Part shown: one piece after another, positions 25,739 through 34,913 of the stretch
Numbering within the stretch: the first letter of the stretch is position 1
Layout: each line of letters opens with the position of its first letter
From: Echinicola strongylocentroti
Lineage (GTDB): Bacteria > Bacteroidota > Bacteroidia > Cytophagales > Cyclobacteriaceae
DNA: 64,000 nt
Assembly: GCF_003260975.1 (NCBI RefSeq)
Contig: NZ_CP030041.1
Location: forward strand, 5,893,501 to 5,957,500
Direction: 5' to 3'
Translations under genes and position numbers: made by a program
The notes under the pieces: model-generated
What the model was told of the DNA's origin: nothing
The model's input: only the letters and a program-made list of their open reading frames with translations
Databases searched by the model: none

Positions 25739-27508
25739 ATGACTAATACAAAAACAAACTATTTATTCTTTACCGGTAAAGGGGGAGTCGGAAAAACTTC
25801 ACTTGCTTGTGCAACAGCGGTTGAAATGGTCGATGCTGGAAAAGTCGTTCTTCTTGTCAGCACAGACCCTGCGTCAAATTTGAAGGATGTATTGGAAAGT
25901 CCTGTTGACGAGAATATAAAAGCTATAAAAGGAACCAATAATCTCTTCGCTATTAATATTGACCCTGAAAATTCTGCCGAAGAATACCGCAATAGAGTTA
26001 CTCAGCCATTAGAGGGTGTTGCTTCTAAAGGAGAAATCAAAAAAGTCAGGGAAGACCTTTCTGGTGCGTGTACTACGGAAATAGCGTCTTTTGATGAATT
26101 CTCTCGTTTCGTTTCTGGCGAAACTGAAGGGACAGAATTTGACGTGATTGTATTTGATACTGCACCGACAGGGCATACATTACGCCTTCTTGAGCTGCCT
26201 GCTGCATGGTCTAGCTTTACGGAAGAAAACCCTGAAGGCGCTTCTTGTTTGGGGCCGACCTCTGCTCTGAAAAGTGGCAAAGAAAGGTACCATACCGTAG
26301 TAAATAGACTAAGAGATGGTTCATTGACCAGCTTTTATATTGTAGCCAGGGCAGACAAAGCCTCCTTGAAAGAAGCATCAAGGACAAGCAATGAATTGAA
26401 AGAACTTGGTATGGGGAATCAACAATTGTATATCAATGGTGTATTCAAAGCAATTGACAAGCAAGACTCACTTGCTAATGAAATTGAAGCGAAGGGCAGC
26501 GAGCAACTCAAGTCTATTCCCGGTAATTTAAATGAGCTACCAATAAGAACATTTCCTCTTTTGCCATACAATATTTTGGGAATAGATAAACTCCGTTCAT
26601 TATTTAACCCTGATCTCCAAAAGTCGATTTCTGAAAGTACGGTTGCTCAAACTAATACACCACATCAGGAACTAACGGGAATCGAAAAATTAGCAGAAGA
26701 ACTATGTGAAAATCAGCAACACGGACTTATCATGACCATGGGTAAGGGAGGTGTTGGTAAGACCATTGCCGCTTCTGCTATCGCAGTTTTACTTGCCAAA
26801 AAAGGCCATGAAGTTCTCCTAACAACTACTGACCCTGCTGCTCATATTCAGGATTTTATTCAGCAATTGGGTGAACTACCAGCTACATTGCAAGTGGAAC
26901 GGATAGACCCCAAGGTAGAAACGCAACGATATACAGAAAAGGTACTGGAACATAAAGGCCAAGGGCAGTCCGAGGAAGCTAAAAAGCTAATCTTGGAAGA
27001 TTTAAAATCCCCATGCACAGAGGAAGTGGCGGTTTTTCATGCTTTCTCAAAAGCAATCAGTATGGCAAAAAGAAAATTTGTCATAATGGACACAGCACCG
27101 ACCGGGCATACACTTTTGCTATTGGATACCGCAGGAAGTTACCATCGTGACATTATGAGGAATAATATGAATGCAGGTCGGCTTCGTACCCCTTATATGA
27201 GTCTACAAGACCAAGAGCTATCAAAAATAATTCTAGTCTCCTTGCCCGAGACAACTCCTATGAGAGAAGCAGGGTCATTACAGGATGATTTAAAAAGGGC
27301 GGGGATCAAACCTTACGCTTGGCTAATAAACCAAAGCCTTACTTTACTTTCATCTATCACAGACCCATTGCTCAAAAGTCGTGCAAGTGCGGAAGCAGAA
27401 GTTATTAATACAATTAAAACGAGCTATTCGGAAAAAACATTTGGCATTCCCTTCATTGCGGACACAAGGCTACTCCCCACACTTTTGGGAAACAAGGAGA
27501 AGGTATAA
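25739..27508 (+). CDS. arsA: ArsA-type arsenical pump ATPase, tandem two-domain
   Basis: 589 residues made of two homologous deviant-Walker ATPase halves: P-loops TGKGGVGKTS (residues 12-21) and MGKGGVGKTI (second half), signal-transduction motifs DTAPTGHTL in both, and STDPASN / TTDPAAH switch I. The metalloid-site cysteines of E. coli ArsA (113, 172, 422) are all represented: SGACTTE (Cys111), GASCLGP (Cys170) and KSPCTEE. It should energise an ArsB arsenite pump, but no arsB, arsD, arsR or arsC lies in the window, so it either works with a distant pump or has another cargo. The second half ends at LLGNKEKV. Confidence 0.9.
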   Translation: MTNTKTNYLFFTGKGGVGKTSLACATAVEMVDAGKVVLLVSTDPASNLKDVLESPVDENIKAIKGTNNLFAINIDPENSAEEYRNRVTQPLEGVASKGEIKKVREDLSGACTTEIASFDEFSRFVSGETEGTEFDVIVFDTAPTGHTLRLLELPAAWSSFTEENPEGASCLGPTSALKSGKERYHTVVNRLRDGSLTSFYIVARADKASLKEASRTSNELKELGMGNQQLYINGVFKAIDKQDSLANEIEAKGSEQLKSIPGNLNELPIRTFPLLPYNILGIDKLRSLFNPDLQKSISESTVAQTNTPHQELTGIEKLAEELCENQQHGLIMTMGKGGVGKTIAASAIAVLLAKKGHEVLLTTTDPAAHIQDFIQQLGELPATLQVERIDPKVETQRYTEKVLEHKGQGQSEEAKKLILEDLKSPCTEEVAVFHAFSKAISMAKRKFVIMDTAPTGHTLLLLDTAGSYHRDIMRNNMNAGRLRTPYMSLQDQELSKIILVSLPETTPMREAGSLQDDLKRAGIKPYAWLINQSLTLLSSITDPLLKSRASAEAEVINTIKTSYSEKTFGIPFIADTRLLPTLLGNKEKV

Positions 27509-27703
27509 AAACATTGCTTGCGTTGCGAGTGTAGGACGAGCAATAAACCTATTCGTTTCACGATCCAGATGAGATTTTTATAGGGAAGGGGTCGGGGAGT
27601 GGTAGGAAAAGGAGGTCCGTAAAGTCAACATAATGGAAGCTTTTTATTGATTTTGGCCAATATTACCCGCTTGTTAATTTAAATTAAATCTAAATAAAGT
27701 TGC

Positions 27704-27730
27704 TTTGACGTTGTCCTGCTTCTATATTTG
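27704..27730 (+). promoter_or_regulatory. Bacteroidota-type promoter before the PepSY operon
   Basis: TTTG (27704-27707) and TATATTTG (27723-27730, TAnnTTTG) lie 15 bases apart, 30 bases ahead of the first gene. Spacing is slightly short of consensus. Confidence 0.45.
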
Positions 27731-27760
27731 TTGTATAGTTAAGTTTGAAGCGGACTGACC

Positions 27761-28087
27761 ATGATTACATTAGCAGCATTTATCGTTTTTTTGGGTTTTT
27801 ATCTCTTATATAATACTTCCAAAAAAGCACAACTTCACCAGACACACCGCCTGGAAATATGGGCCCATCATTATCCTAACCAATCAAAAGTTATAGGCCT
27901 ATTGTTATTTCTTGTGGGATTGCTGATAGCGGTCTTTGACAGTGGTCTGGGAGCGGGTATATTTACCTTTTTTGTTCTATTGATGACAATAGGAAGCTTG
28001 GTGGTAGTGGTCACTCCGATAAGGTTTTTGAATTTCAAGACCCTCATTGTCTTATTTGCCATTTCCTTCATCTTTGAATTGTTATAA
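27761..28087 (+). CDS. Small three-helix membrane protein (iron-uptake operon)
   Basis: 108 residues, mostly hydrophobic: helices at about 3-17 (LAAFIVFLGFYLLY), 45-64 (VIGLLLFLVGLLIAVF) and 68-107 (two segments). It resembles in size and position the DUF3325-type proteins encoded beside PepSY membrane proteins in iron-siderophore loci; the domain assignment is from context. First gene of a tight three-gene operon: one base separates it from the next start. Confidence 0.7.
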   Translation: MITLAAFIVFLGFYLLYNTSKKAQLHQTHRLEIWAHHYPNQSKVIGLLLFLVGLLIAVFDSGLGAGIFTFFVLLMTIGSLVVVVTPIRFLNFKTLIVLFAISFIFELL

Positions 28088-28088
28088 T

Positions 28089-28388
28089 ATGCCAGCCAAT
28101 AAAAAACACTTGACGACATCAAAATCACAGCGATTTGCCAAGATCACAGCGGGATTTTTGGGTGGATACGCGGTGACCGTTAGCCTTTTTATGGCCATTG
28201 CCTTTTGGGTAGACCATATCAATGTCCTCAGCAGTCTCCGGTTTGGAGGTTTTATGTTATGGGCCACGTTGTTTGTGGTAGCTTTTCTCTTTAGAAATGG
28301 ATGGAAAGTGTGGGGCATTTATCTCCTTTGCACCTTGGTCTTTTCAGGGTTGATCTATATTGGTAAAATCTATAACCCAATTGTCTGA
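28089..28388 (+). CDS. Small membrane protein (DUF3649-like)
   Basis: About 99 residues from MPANKKHL. KSQRFAKITAGFLGGYAVTV leads the first helix, followed by two more (FMLWATLFVVAFLF and IYLLCTLVFSGLIYIG). The start was chosen because an upstream TTG in frame would overlap the previous gene by 40 bases. The KxxAGxLGGYA leader is reminiscent of DUF3649 proteins, which accompany PepSY proteins in siderophore uptake clusters. It ends two bases before the PepSY start. Confidence 0.68.
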   Translation: MPANKKHLTTSKSQRFAKITAGFLGGYAVTVSLFMAIAFWVDHINVLSSLRFGGFMLWATLFVVAFLFRNGWKVWGIYLLCTLVFSGLIYIGKIYNPIV

Positions 28389-28390
28389 AT

Positions 28391-30055
28391 ATGAGTAACA
28401 GGATCTACAATGTGCTATTCCATACCCATACCGTAAGCGGCATCGTGATCAGCGTAGCGTTGTTTGTGATTTTCTTTGCTGGTTCTTTTTCCTTTTTTAG
28501 GGATGAGATCGTTGGTTGGGAGAGAAATGAACCGATTGCTGAAAATGCGACCTTGAGTGACTTGGATTTTGACGTGTTGTTGGATACCCTTGATCAGCGA
28601 TATGCACTTTATGGACGAGATGTGGCCCTTACTAGGTATTTTAATGAGCGAAGGATCAATGTCAGCCTATCTGCCACTAAGGATACTACGGCCACCGAGG
28701 AAGCAAAGCGGAGGAATTTCTTCTATTTGGATCCCCAGACTTCCGATACTTACACTTATCAAAGTAACTACAGCATAGGGGAGTTGCTGTATCGCCTTCA
28801 CTTTTTTGCCCAGCTAAACTTGTGGGGAACTTCAGGATATATCTTGGCGGGTCTAGTGGCCTTCTTCTTTCTTTTTGCTATCATCACCGGTGTGTTGGTG
28901 CATTGGAAGAAGATCGTTTCCAATTTCTATGTCTTCCGCCCAAAAGCCAGCTTGAAAAACCTCTGGACTGACGCCCATACTGCCCTTGGAGTGATAGGTT
29001 TACCTTACCAATTTGTCTATGCAGTGACAGGAGCCTGCCTGATCATCGGTACATCTGTGATGTCTCCAGCTGTGGTAGCTTTCGTATATGACGGAGATAC
29101 TAACCAGCTGTATGAGGACTTTGGTTTTAATCCACCACATTATGAGTGGTCCAATGATAAATTGGCCGAAGTGCCAAGCATCAATGCATTCGTAGCACGT
29201 GCAGAAGACAAATGGGATGGCTTCGAAGTTCGTAATGTTGAGGTGTTTGATTATGGTGATCAAAATATGCACATTGGGATAGAAGGCCGTACAGATTATA
29301 AAGCAAAATTTGCGGGCAGGGGAGAAATTGTGTTTAATGCAACTACTGGCGAAGAGGTAAAAGTCGTGGATCCCTTTACGTCCACTTCTTATCAAAATGC
29401 CGCTACAGCTGTTATTACCCAGCTGCACTTTGGGGATTTTGGTGGTATGCCCTTGAAGGTAGTTTATTTTATTTTGGGTATTATTTCTTGTTTTGTCATT
29501 ATTTCGGGTGTCATGATCTGGTTGGTCGCGCGTGACAAAAAGCACATCCCTGAAAAACAGCGGAAGTTCAATGCTTGGGTCGTTTGGATTTATTTGGCGG
29601 TTTGCTTGAGTATGTTTCCGGCTACGGCCATTACCTTTTTGGCGGTCAAGGTTTTCCTTCTTGATTTTGATGCTACACGCATGACATTCATCTATCAAGT
29701 CTTCTTTTACAGTTGGTTGGTGTTGTCAGTGCTATTTGCCGCAAAACGGGACAATTTCTTTACCAATAAATATAACCTTTTAGGAGGTGCCGTTTTAGGG
29801 CTTCTGGTTCCAGTGGCCAATGGCATCATCAGTGGTAACTGGCCTTGGGTGACTTTTCCTGCTGGTTATTACCAGATCTTTGTGGTAGATGTTTTTTGGT
29901 TGGCGGTTTCCTTGACGGCTTTGATCATTGGACTGAATCTTAAAAAGCCAGACAAGCAAGTCAAATCACCTCCCCGCAAAAGAGTGATCAGCCATTTGCA
30001 AAAAGGGGTAGATGTTTCCTTGACGAGAGAGGAAAGTCTACAACAATTAAACTGA
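28391..30055 (+). CDS. PepSY-associated transmembrane protein (iron-uptake reductase type)
   Basis: 554 residues. It starts with NVLFHTHTVSGIVISVALFVIFFAG, the PepSY_TM first helix with conserved His, then a periplasmic loop. Helices follow at about residues 150-172 (LAGLVAFFFLFAIITGVLVHW), 190-235 and 365-385, and four C-terminal helices from about residue 395. Such proteins are thought to reduce or release iron from siderophores at the inner membrane. It is the third gene of the operon; no TonB receptor is present in the window. It may bind heme through paired His on helices. The role is inferred from family and operon type. Confidence 0.85.
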   Translation: MSNRIYNVLFHTHTVSGIVISVALFVIFFAGSFSFFRDEIVGWERNEPIAENATLSDLDFDVLLDTLDQRYALYGRDVALTRYFNERRINVSLSATKDTTATEEAKRRNFFYLDPQTSDTYTYQSNYSIGELLYRLHFFAQLNLWGTSGYILAGLVAFFFLFAIITGVLVHWKKIVSNFYVFRPKASLKNLWTDAHTALGVIGLPYQFVYAVTGACLIIGTSVMSPAVVAFVYDGDTNQLYEDFGFNPPHYEWSNDKLAEVPSINAFVARAEDKWDGFEVRNVEVFDYGDQNMHIGIEGRTDYKAKFAGRGEIVFNATTGEEVKVVDPFTSTSYQNAATAVITQLHFGDFGGMPLKVVYFILGIISCFVIISGVMIWLVARDKKHIPEKQRKFNAWVVWIYLAVCLSMFPATAITFLAVKVFLLDFDATRMTFIYQVFFYSWLVLSVLFAAKRDNFFTNKYNLLGGAVLGLLVPVANGIISGNWPWVTFPAGYYQIFVVDVFWLAVSLTALIIGLNLKKPDKQVKSPPRKRVISHLQKGVDVSLTREESLQQLN

Positions 30056-30296
30056 TGTACAGCTGGGGATCATTTCTCCTCTGATCGATTAGAATAGCCA
30101 AAATTGCTAGCAACAATAACCCGTAAAAGTGCGTTACTCGTTTGGACGATTTTGAGCCTTCAGCATGCAGTCAGCGGTTGCTTCGTGCTTACCTCAGAAA
30201 ACAGCACAGTACAGCACAATGAGGTTGAAATTTCCAGACGTGTTGAAAGAGCTATTCTTAAAGTCACTATCTTTATTTTTTAGCTTAACCGATAAA

Positions 30297-32768
30297 ATGA
30301 AGACCATGCGTTTCCGATTAGTTATTTCTTGCCTGCTTTTCTTAGCCAGCATTCCCTCTTTCCTACTTGCCCAAGATGTACGAAAATCATGGACGCTGGA
30401 AGACAACTGGAAGTTCAGCAAAGGAGAGCAAGAAAAGGCCTTCGCGGTAGATTATGACGATTCAGGCTGGCAGGAAGTGACCGTTCCGCATGATTGGGCG
30501 ATCTATGGTCCTTTTGATGAGCGCAACGACATGCAAATCGTCGCTGTGACCCAAAATGGTGAAAAAGTGGCCACGAAGAAAACTGGGCGAACAGGCGGAT
30601 TGCCCTATATGGGAGTCGGCTGGTACAGAAGGACGTTTGAGGTCCCTGGTTTTGACCCTGAGGGACAACGGGTAAAACTGATTTTTGATGGGGCCATGAG
30701 CGAGGCACAAGTGTATGTCAATGGGGAAAAAGTAGGCTTTTGGCCCTATGGCTATAATACGTTTTATTTTGATGTAACGGATTTCCTTCATACGGACGGA
30801 TCCAAAAACCAATTGGCCGTCAGGCTGGAAAACAAAGAGCAATCGTCTCGCTGGTATCCTGGGGCCGGGCTCTATCGGAATGTACATCTGCAGGTTACTC
30901 CCAAAACCCATGTGCCCGTTTGGGGGACGTTTGTGTCCACGCCCCATGTCGCTGAGGAATATGCATCGGTCAATGTGAAAACCGAGGTAAAGAATGTGCC
31001 GGAAGGAACTGACATCACTATCACAACAATCATTACAGATGCTTCTGGGAAGGAAGTGACACAAAAGGAAAATACCCAACAACTCAATCACGGTCGGCCA
31101 CTTGAGCAGTTTTTGACGGTGAATGACCCGCAACTTTGGTCTCCTGAAACGCCTCAGCTGTATTTTGCCAAGTCCACCATCTCCATTGGAGGCAAGCTGG
31201 TGGATGAGTTTACGACGCGTTTTGGGATTCGGAAAATTGAATTCATTGCAGATAAAGGTTTTTTCCTTAATGGGCAGCGGAGAAAATTCCAAGGGGTAAA
31301 CCTGCACCATGACCTTGGCCCTCTGGGCGCGGCAGTGAACCGTTCTGCTATCAAGCGACAGCTGAAGATCATGAAGGACATGGGCGCTGATGCCATCAGG
31401 ACCTCACACAACATGCCTGCTCCCGAATTGGTGGAGCTGTGCGATGAGATGGGCTTGATGGTGATGGTGGAGTCCTTTGATGAATGGGATGTGGCCAAAT
31501 GCAAAAATGGTTATCACCGCTTCTTTGACGAGTGGGCCGAAAAAGACCTGGTGAATATGGTGCGTCATTACCGAAACAACCCAAGCGTGGTCATGTGGAG
31601 TATCGGCAATGAAGTGCCTACCCAGTGCAGTGCCGATGGGTATAAAGTGGCCAAATTCCTTCAGGATATTTGTCACCGAGAAGATCCTACCCGCTTGGTT
31701 ACTGCCGGAATGGACCGCATTTCCTGCGTGCTGGACAATGGTTTCGCAGCAATGATCGATGTGACGGGCTTTAACTACCGCACCCATCGGTATCAGGAGG
31801 GGTATGAAAAGCTCCCGCACAGCTTGGTACTGGGCTCAGAGACCGGTTCCACGGTGAGTTCTAGGGGTGTTTATCATTTTTCTGTAGAAAAAGGCGCGCA
31901 GGTGATCCATGAAGACCAGCAGTCCAGCGCTTATGGACTGGAGTACTGCAGCTGGTCAAATCTCCCCGAGGATGATTTTGCACTGGCGGAAGACTATGAC
32001 TGGACCTTGGGACAGTTTGTGTGGACAGGCTTTGACTATTTGGGAGAGCCTACGCCGTATGATACCGATGCTTGGCCCAATCACAGCTCGATGTTCGGGA
32101 TTGTTGACCTAGCTGGAATTCCCAAGGATAGGTATTATTTGTACAAGAGTGTGTGGAAGCCAGAAGAAGAGACCCTTCATATTTTGCCCCATTGGAATTG
32201 GGAGGGAAGAGAAGGTGAGAAGACACCAGTTTTTGTTTATACCAACTATCCATCTGCCGAACTCTTCATTAATGGCAAGAGCCAAGGGAAAAAGGCCAAG
32301 ACCAAAGAGGGGAGCTTGCAGGAACGGTACCGGCTGATGTGGATGGATGTGACATATGAACCTGGCGAAGTGAAGTTGATAGCTTATGATGACAATGGCA
32401 ACAAGGCAGCTGAGAAACTCCTACATACGGCAGGAAAAGCCCATCACATCAACCTAATTCCCGAAAAAGAAAAAGTGTCCGTGGATGGCAAGGAACTGGC
32501 TTTTGTCCGCGTGCAGGTTGTGGATAAGGAGGGGAATCTCTGTCCGACCGATCAACGATCCCTGTCGTTTGAAGTGAATGGCGCAGGGGCTTTCAAGGCC
32601 GTTGCCAATGGTGATCCGACTAGTTTGGAGCTTTTTCATAAGCCTACTATGAAGGTGTTTAACGGCCAACTTACGCTTATCGTATCACCAGAAAAGTCAG
32701 GTGAAATCAAGGTGGTCGCAAAGGCAAAGGGAGTCAAGACAGGGGAGGAAACCTTGTCAGCTTATTGA
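30297..32768 (+). CDS. Exported glycoside hydrolase family 2 (beta-galactosidase-like)
   Basis: About 823 residues from the ATG at 30297, chosen because it begins a clear signal peptide (MKTMRFRLVISCLLFLASIP, cleaved after LLAQ). Order: jelly-roll sugar-binding domain (residues 30-180; VPHDWAIYGPF, GWYRRTFEVP), Ig-like domain, TIM barrel with RTSHNMPAPELVELCDEMG, acid/base Glu in SIGNEVPTQ (about base 31605) and nucleophile Glu in LGSETGS (about 31835). A DUF4982-like and an invasin-like Ig domain end the protein. GH2 enzymes of this layout are beta-galactosidases or related exo-enzymes; the substrate is unknown. The end overlaps the convergent gene by 12 bases. Confidence 0.9.
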   Translation: MKTMRFRLVISCLLFLASIPSFLLAQDVRKSWTLEDNWKFSKGEQEKAFAVDYDDSGWQEVTVPHDWAIYGPFDERNDMQIVAVTQNGEKVATKKTGRTGGLPYMGVGWYRRTFEVPGFDPEGQRVKLIFDGAMSEAQVYVNGEKVGFWPYGYNTFYFDVTDFLHTDGSKNQLAVRLENKEQSSRWYPGAGLYRNVHLQVTPKTHVPVWGTFVSTPHVAEEYASVNVKTEVKNVPEGTDITITTIITDASGKEVTQKENTQQLNHGRPLEQFLTVNDPQLWSPETPQLYFAKSTISIGGKLVDEFTTRFGIRKIEFIADKGFFLNGQRRKFQGVNLHHDLGPLGAAVNRSAIKRQLKIMKDMGADAIRTSHNMPAPELVELCDEMGLMVMVESFDEWDVAKCKNGYHRFFDEWAEKDLVNMVRHYRNNPSVVMWSIGNEVPTQCSADGYKVAKFLQDICHREDPTRLVTAGMDRISCVLDNGFAAMIDVTGFNYRTHRYQEGYEKLPHSLVLGSETGSTVSSRGVYHFSVEKGAQVIHEDQQSSAYGLEYCSWSNLPEDDFALAEDYDWTLGQFVWTGFDYLGEPTPYDTDAWPNHSSMFGIVDLAGIPKDRYYLYKSVWKPEEETLHILPHWNWEGREGEKTPVFVYTNYPSAELFINGKSQGKKAKTKEGSLQERYRLMWMDVTYEPGEVKLIAYDDNGNKAAEKLLHTAGKAHHINLIPEKEKVSVDGKELAFVRVQVVDKEGNLCPTDQRSLSFEVNGAGAFKAVANGDPTSLELFHKPTMKVFNGQLTLIVSPEKSGEIKVVAKAKGVKTGEETLSAY

Positions 32769-33248
32769 TGGATGCTCTTTAGGTTTTCTTAGACTACAGT
32801 TTCTTTTTTCCAGTTTCCTCCTTGTCCGCTGGTGGATCAAAAACGGGTAAAAATTACCAAGTAAATTGGCCATCACCAGTAGGTAGAAAAAGAGTTGGGA
32901 ACCTGTAAAAAAAATGAATAGTGTAATACCAGCTAAAACCACCGTGGCAATTAGGTACTCAAATTCCCGGGTAAAGTGTTTGATCTTAATCTCCTCAAGG
33001 CTAATACGGTTTTGGTTTTTTCCATACATCATCTGATATTCCATGTACTCCAGTGGAAAATAGGAGATGAATTTTTCAAACCAGTTGAGGGCTATCCATT
33101 TTTCCCATTTGTTGCCGTTAAAGAGGAACAGCTTACCATACCTGGAATGGAGAAGGTGGCCTTTTGTCCAATGACAAACCATTATCGCAACAAACCAAGA
33201 AAATATCAATGAAAGAATAGTAGGGAAAATTATGGTGATTAAGATCAT
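32757..33248 (-). CDS. Membrane protein, possible CrtO-like acyltransferase
   Basis: 163 residues with an N-terminal helix (IIFPTILSLIFSWFVAIMV), a polar middle (KWEKWIALNWFEKFISYFP) and two C-terminal helices, ending NLLGNFYPFLIHQRTRRKL. The N-x3-N-x-YP...QR..R pattern recalls the glycosyl-diaponeurosporenoate acyltransferase (CrtO) family, but this is a weak, motif-only match and no carotenoid genes are nearby. Confidence 0.55.
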   Translation of the reverse strand: MILITIIFPTILSLIFSWFVAIMVCHWTKGHLLHSRYGKLFLFNGNKWEKWIALNWFEKFISYFPLEYMEYQMMYGKNQNRISLEEIKIKHFTREFEYLIATVVLAGITLFIFFTGSQLFFYLLVMANLLGNFYPFLIHQRTRRKLEKRNCSLRKPKEHPSIS

Positions 33249-33430
33249 TTACTTTGGATTATAAACCTGCTAACTACATAAACACGCAATTCACATAATT
33301 ATTTTAAATTTTGGATATTGTTTTCTTTTCACATCGATGAAATGGGGCTTATTTTCCAGTCTTTATAAGGGTGGTAGATAAATGTGCTGATTGGTATGAT
33401 GCCCTTAGCCTAGTGATGGATCAAGCAATA

Positions 33431-33720
33431 TTTTTTGGGAGATAATTTTCGACACACTTCCTTAAGACTCTTTTTTCCTGTTGATTATTGGAATAAAGCG
33501 CTGTTGGTGTGTATTGGTTTTTAGCGTGAATTTATAAGCGCTAGGCAGGTAATTGCTGCTAAAAGAATGAGGTTGCTTTTGATGTTCACCATGAGGGGTT
33601 GCCCATGGCTAAGGAGATTACGCCCTTTCAGGGCTTTTTTATGCTACTTGTCTTTTCCAATTATAAGCAAAAAATCAGCGCAAATCATAATCATCTGCGT
33701 CATCAGCGTTCTATCCGAAC
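33431..33720 (+). repeat. TTTTCGACACACTT dispersed repeat, copy 1
   Basis: 33431-33647 aligns with 46253-46442 (ATAATTTTCGACACACTT, GATTATTGGAATAAAGCGCT, TAGCGTGAATTTATAA, GCCCATGGCT). The tail 33667-33720 (AATCAGCGCAAATC, ATCATCTGCGTC, CAGCGTTCTAT) matches the reverse complement of 54336-54378. The gap 33249-33846 has no gene. Confidence 0.7.
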
Positions 33721-33846
33721 CATCCCCCGATCCTTCAACTTTTCCGTAAGACCCGGCCAAGCACCAACTACTTTTTGGGTGGATATAAAGGAGGTGAATT
33801 TTGTAAGTACTTCTGGGCTCAAGTTAGACTTATCCAATCATAAGAA

Positions 33847-34068
33847 TTATGAAGGAGGAAAGCATTTAAGGTAAATTTCGAATGGTAATTTTTTTAAAAA
33901 AATCCGTTTGAGTTCAATTTTCGTGGTGATTTTCCTTTCTTTTTCTGCCTCAATAAAATAGACATCTTCGGCTTGATCGATTGCAGTCTGAAAACGTTTT
34001 ATTTCAAGCTTTATTAAAGAAGGAAATAGCACTTTGAACAACTCAAAGTCGATGAGGTGTTTTTTCAT
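33847..34068 (-). CDS. Small hypothetical protein
   Basis: 73 residues rich in Lys, Glu, Ile and Phe (MKKHLIDFELFKVLFPSLIK at the start), with a plausible AT-rich promoter region (TTTGATATAAAG) just upstream on its strand. No family was recognised. It could be a real small gene or the N-terminal remnant of a transposase-like protein; support is weak. Confidence 0.3.
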   Translation of the reverse strand: MKKHLIDFELFKVLFPSLIKLEIKRFQTAIDQAEDVYFIEAEKERKITTKIELKRIFLKKLPFEIYLKCFPPS

Positions 34069-34230
34069 TAGTCTGATAAGTGTAGTTTCTTTATATCAAA
34101 GTAATCAAAATTGACAAATAGACAAACGAATAATGTGATTTTTTTTAGAATTGATAATAAGAGATGGTGATTTTTTTAAGTGAACCGTTACTAAATACAA
34201 TTGTAGAGGTGATATTTACAAGCACCTATA

Positions 34231-34449
34231 TTATGCGTGCAATCGTTGTACTTCACACCAAGATGCTATTAAAGCTTGTTTTTTATTGAGATGTTTGGAA
34301 AAGTCAATGAATACAGGAGTGCTGAGTGGTGTTCTGAGTATGATCCAGTCAATTCCTTCAGCTTCTATGTGGCTTCCTGATAAATTTTCATTGGTGTTGC
34401 CAAAGCCATGGCAATAATGGTCATTGATAGTTTTTCCTACATTGCTCAT
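34231..34449 (-). CDS. Small hypothetical protein or gene remnant
   Basis: 72 residues, MSNVGKTINDHYCHGFGNTN at the start, not resembling a shadow of any gene on the other strand. A dispersed repeat (34478-34590) begins directly upstream of it. No recognised domain. It may be a decayed gene end. Confidence 0.25.
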   Translation of the reverse strand: MSNVGKTINDHYCHGFGNTNENLSGSHIEAEGIDWIILRTPLSTPVFIDFSKHLNKKQALIASWCEVQRLHA

Positions 34450-34477
34450 ATTGAAATCGGTATAGTTAAAAAGGATT

Positions 34478-34590
34478 TCTGATTATACGCTTTATTGCCA
34501 ATAGGTTTTATTTCTCACGGAACACACAGAACTCCAAGAATGAAATAAGGCTTTTCTGAGATTTCCATGTTTTCTGTGAGCACCTATTTC
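34478..34590. repeat. TTTCTCACGGAA dispersed repeat, copy 2
   Basis: Second copy of 2570-2688, same orientation: TACGCTTTATTGCCAATAGG, TTTATTTCTCACGGAA, GAATGAAATAAGG, TTTTCTGTGAGCACC. It lies in the otherwise gene-poor stretch 33249-34913. Confidence 0.75.
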
Positions 34591-34745
34591 ATTTTCCTGT
34601 GATTACTGGTATCATTGCTGATAATCATGAAAGGATTCCTAATCGTATTACGTAATTTAAATAAAATCCCGCAAAAACCCTTTCCTTAAACCTAATATTG
34701 GTATTAAATACCGTAAAAGGGGTAGGGTATTTAAATAAAAATAAC

Positions 34746-34758
34746 GCAACAATGTTGC
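34746..34758. promoter_or_regulatory. Perfect palindrome GCAACAATGTTGC upstream of the metallochaperone
   Basis: GCAACA-A-TGTTGC is a perfect 13-base dyad about 155 bases before the COG0523 start, in AT-rich DNA. Because such genes are often zinc-repressed, it is a candidate Zur-type operator; this is inference. Confidence 0.4.
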
Positions 34759-34913
34759 AAAAAATAGCATTCTCAATTAGGTTTGTGTATTATAGGTTCA
34801 TCAGAGAATATATTTCCTATGGGTTAGCTGTCTATTAGGATACCATAAAATACAGTAAGGGTAAAAGTCGTTTATCAAAATTGGAAAGATGGATTGGCCA
34901 AAAGCTATTAACT

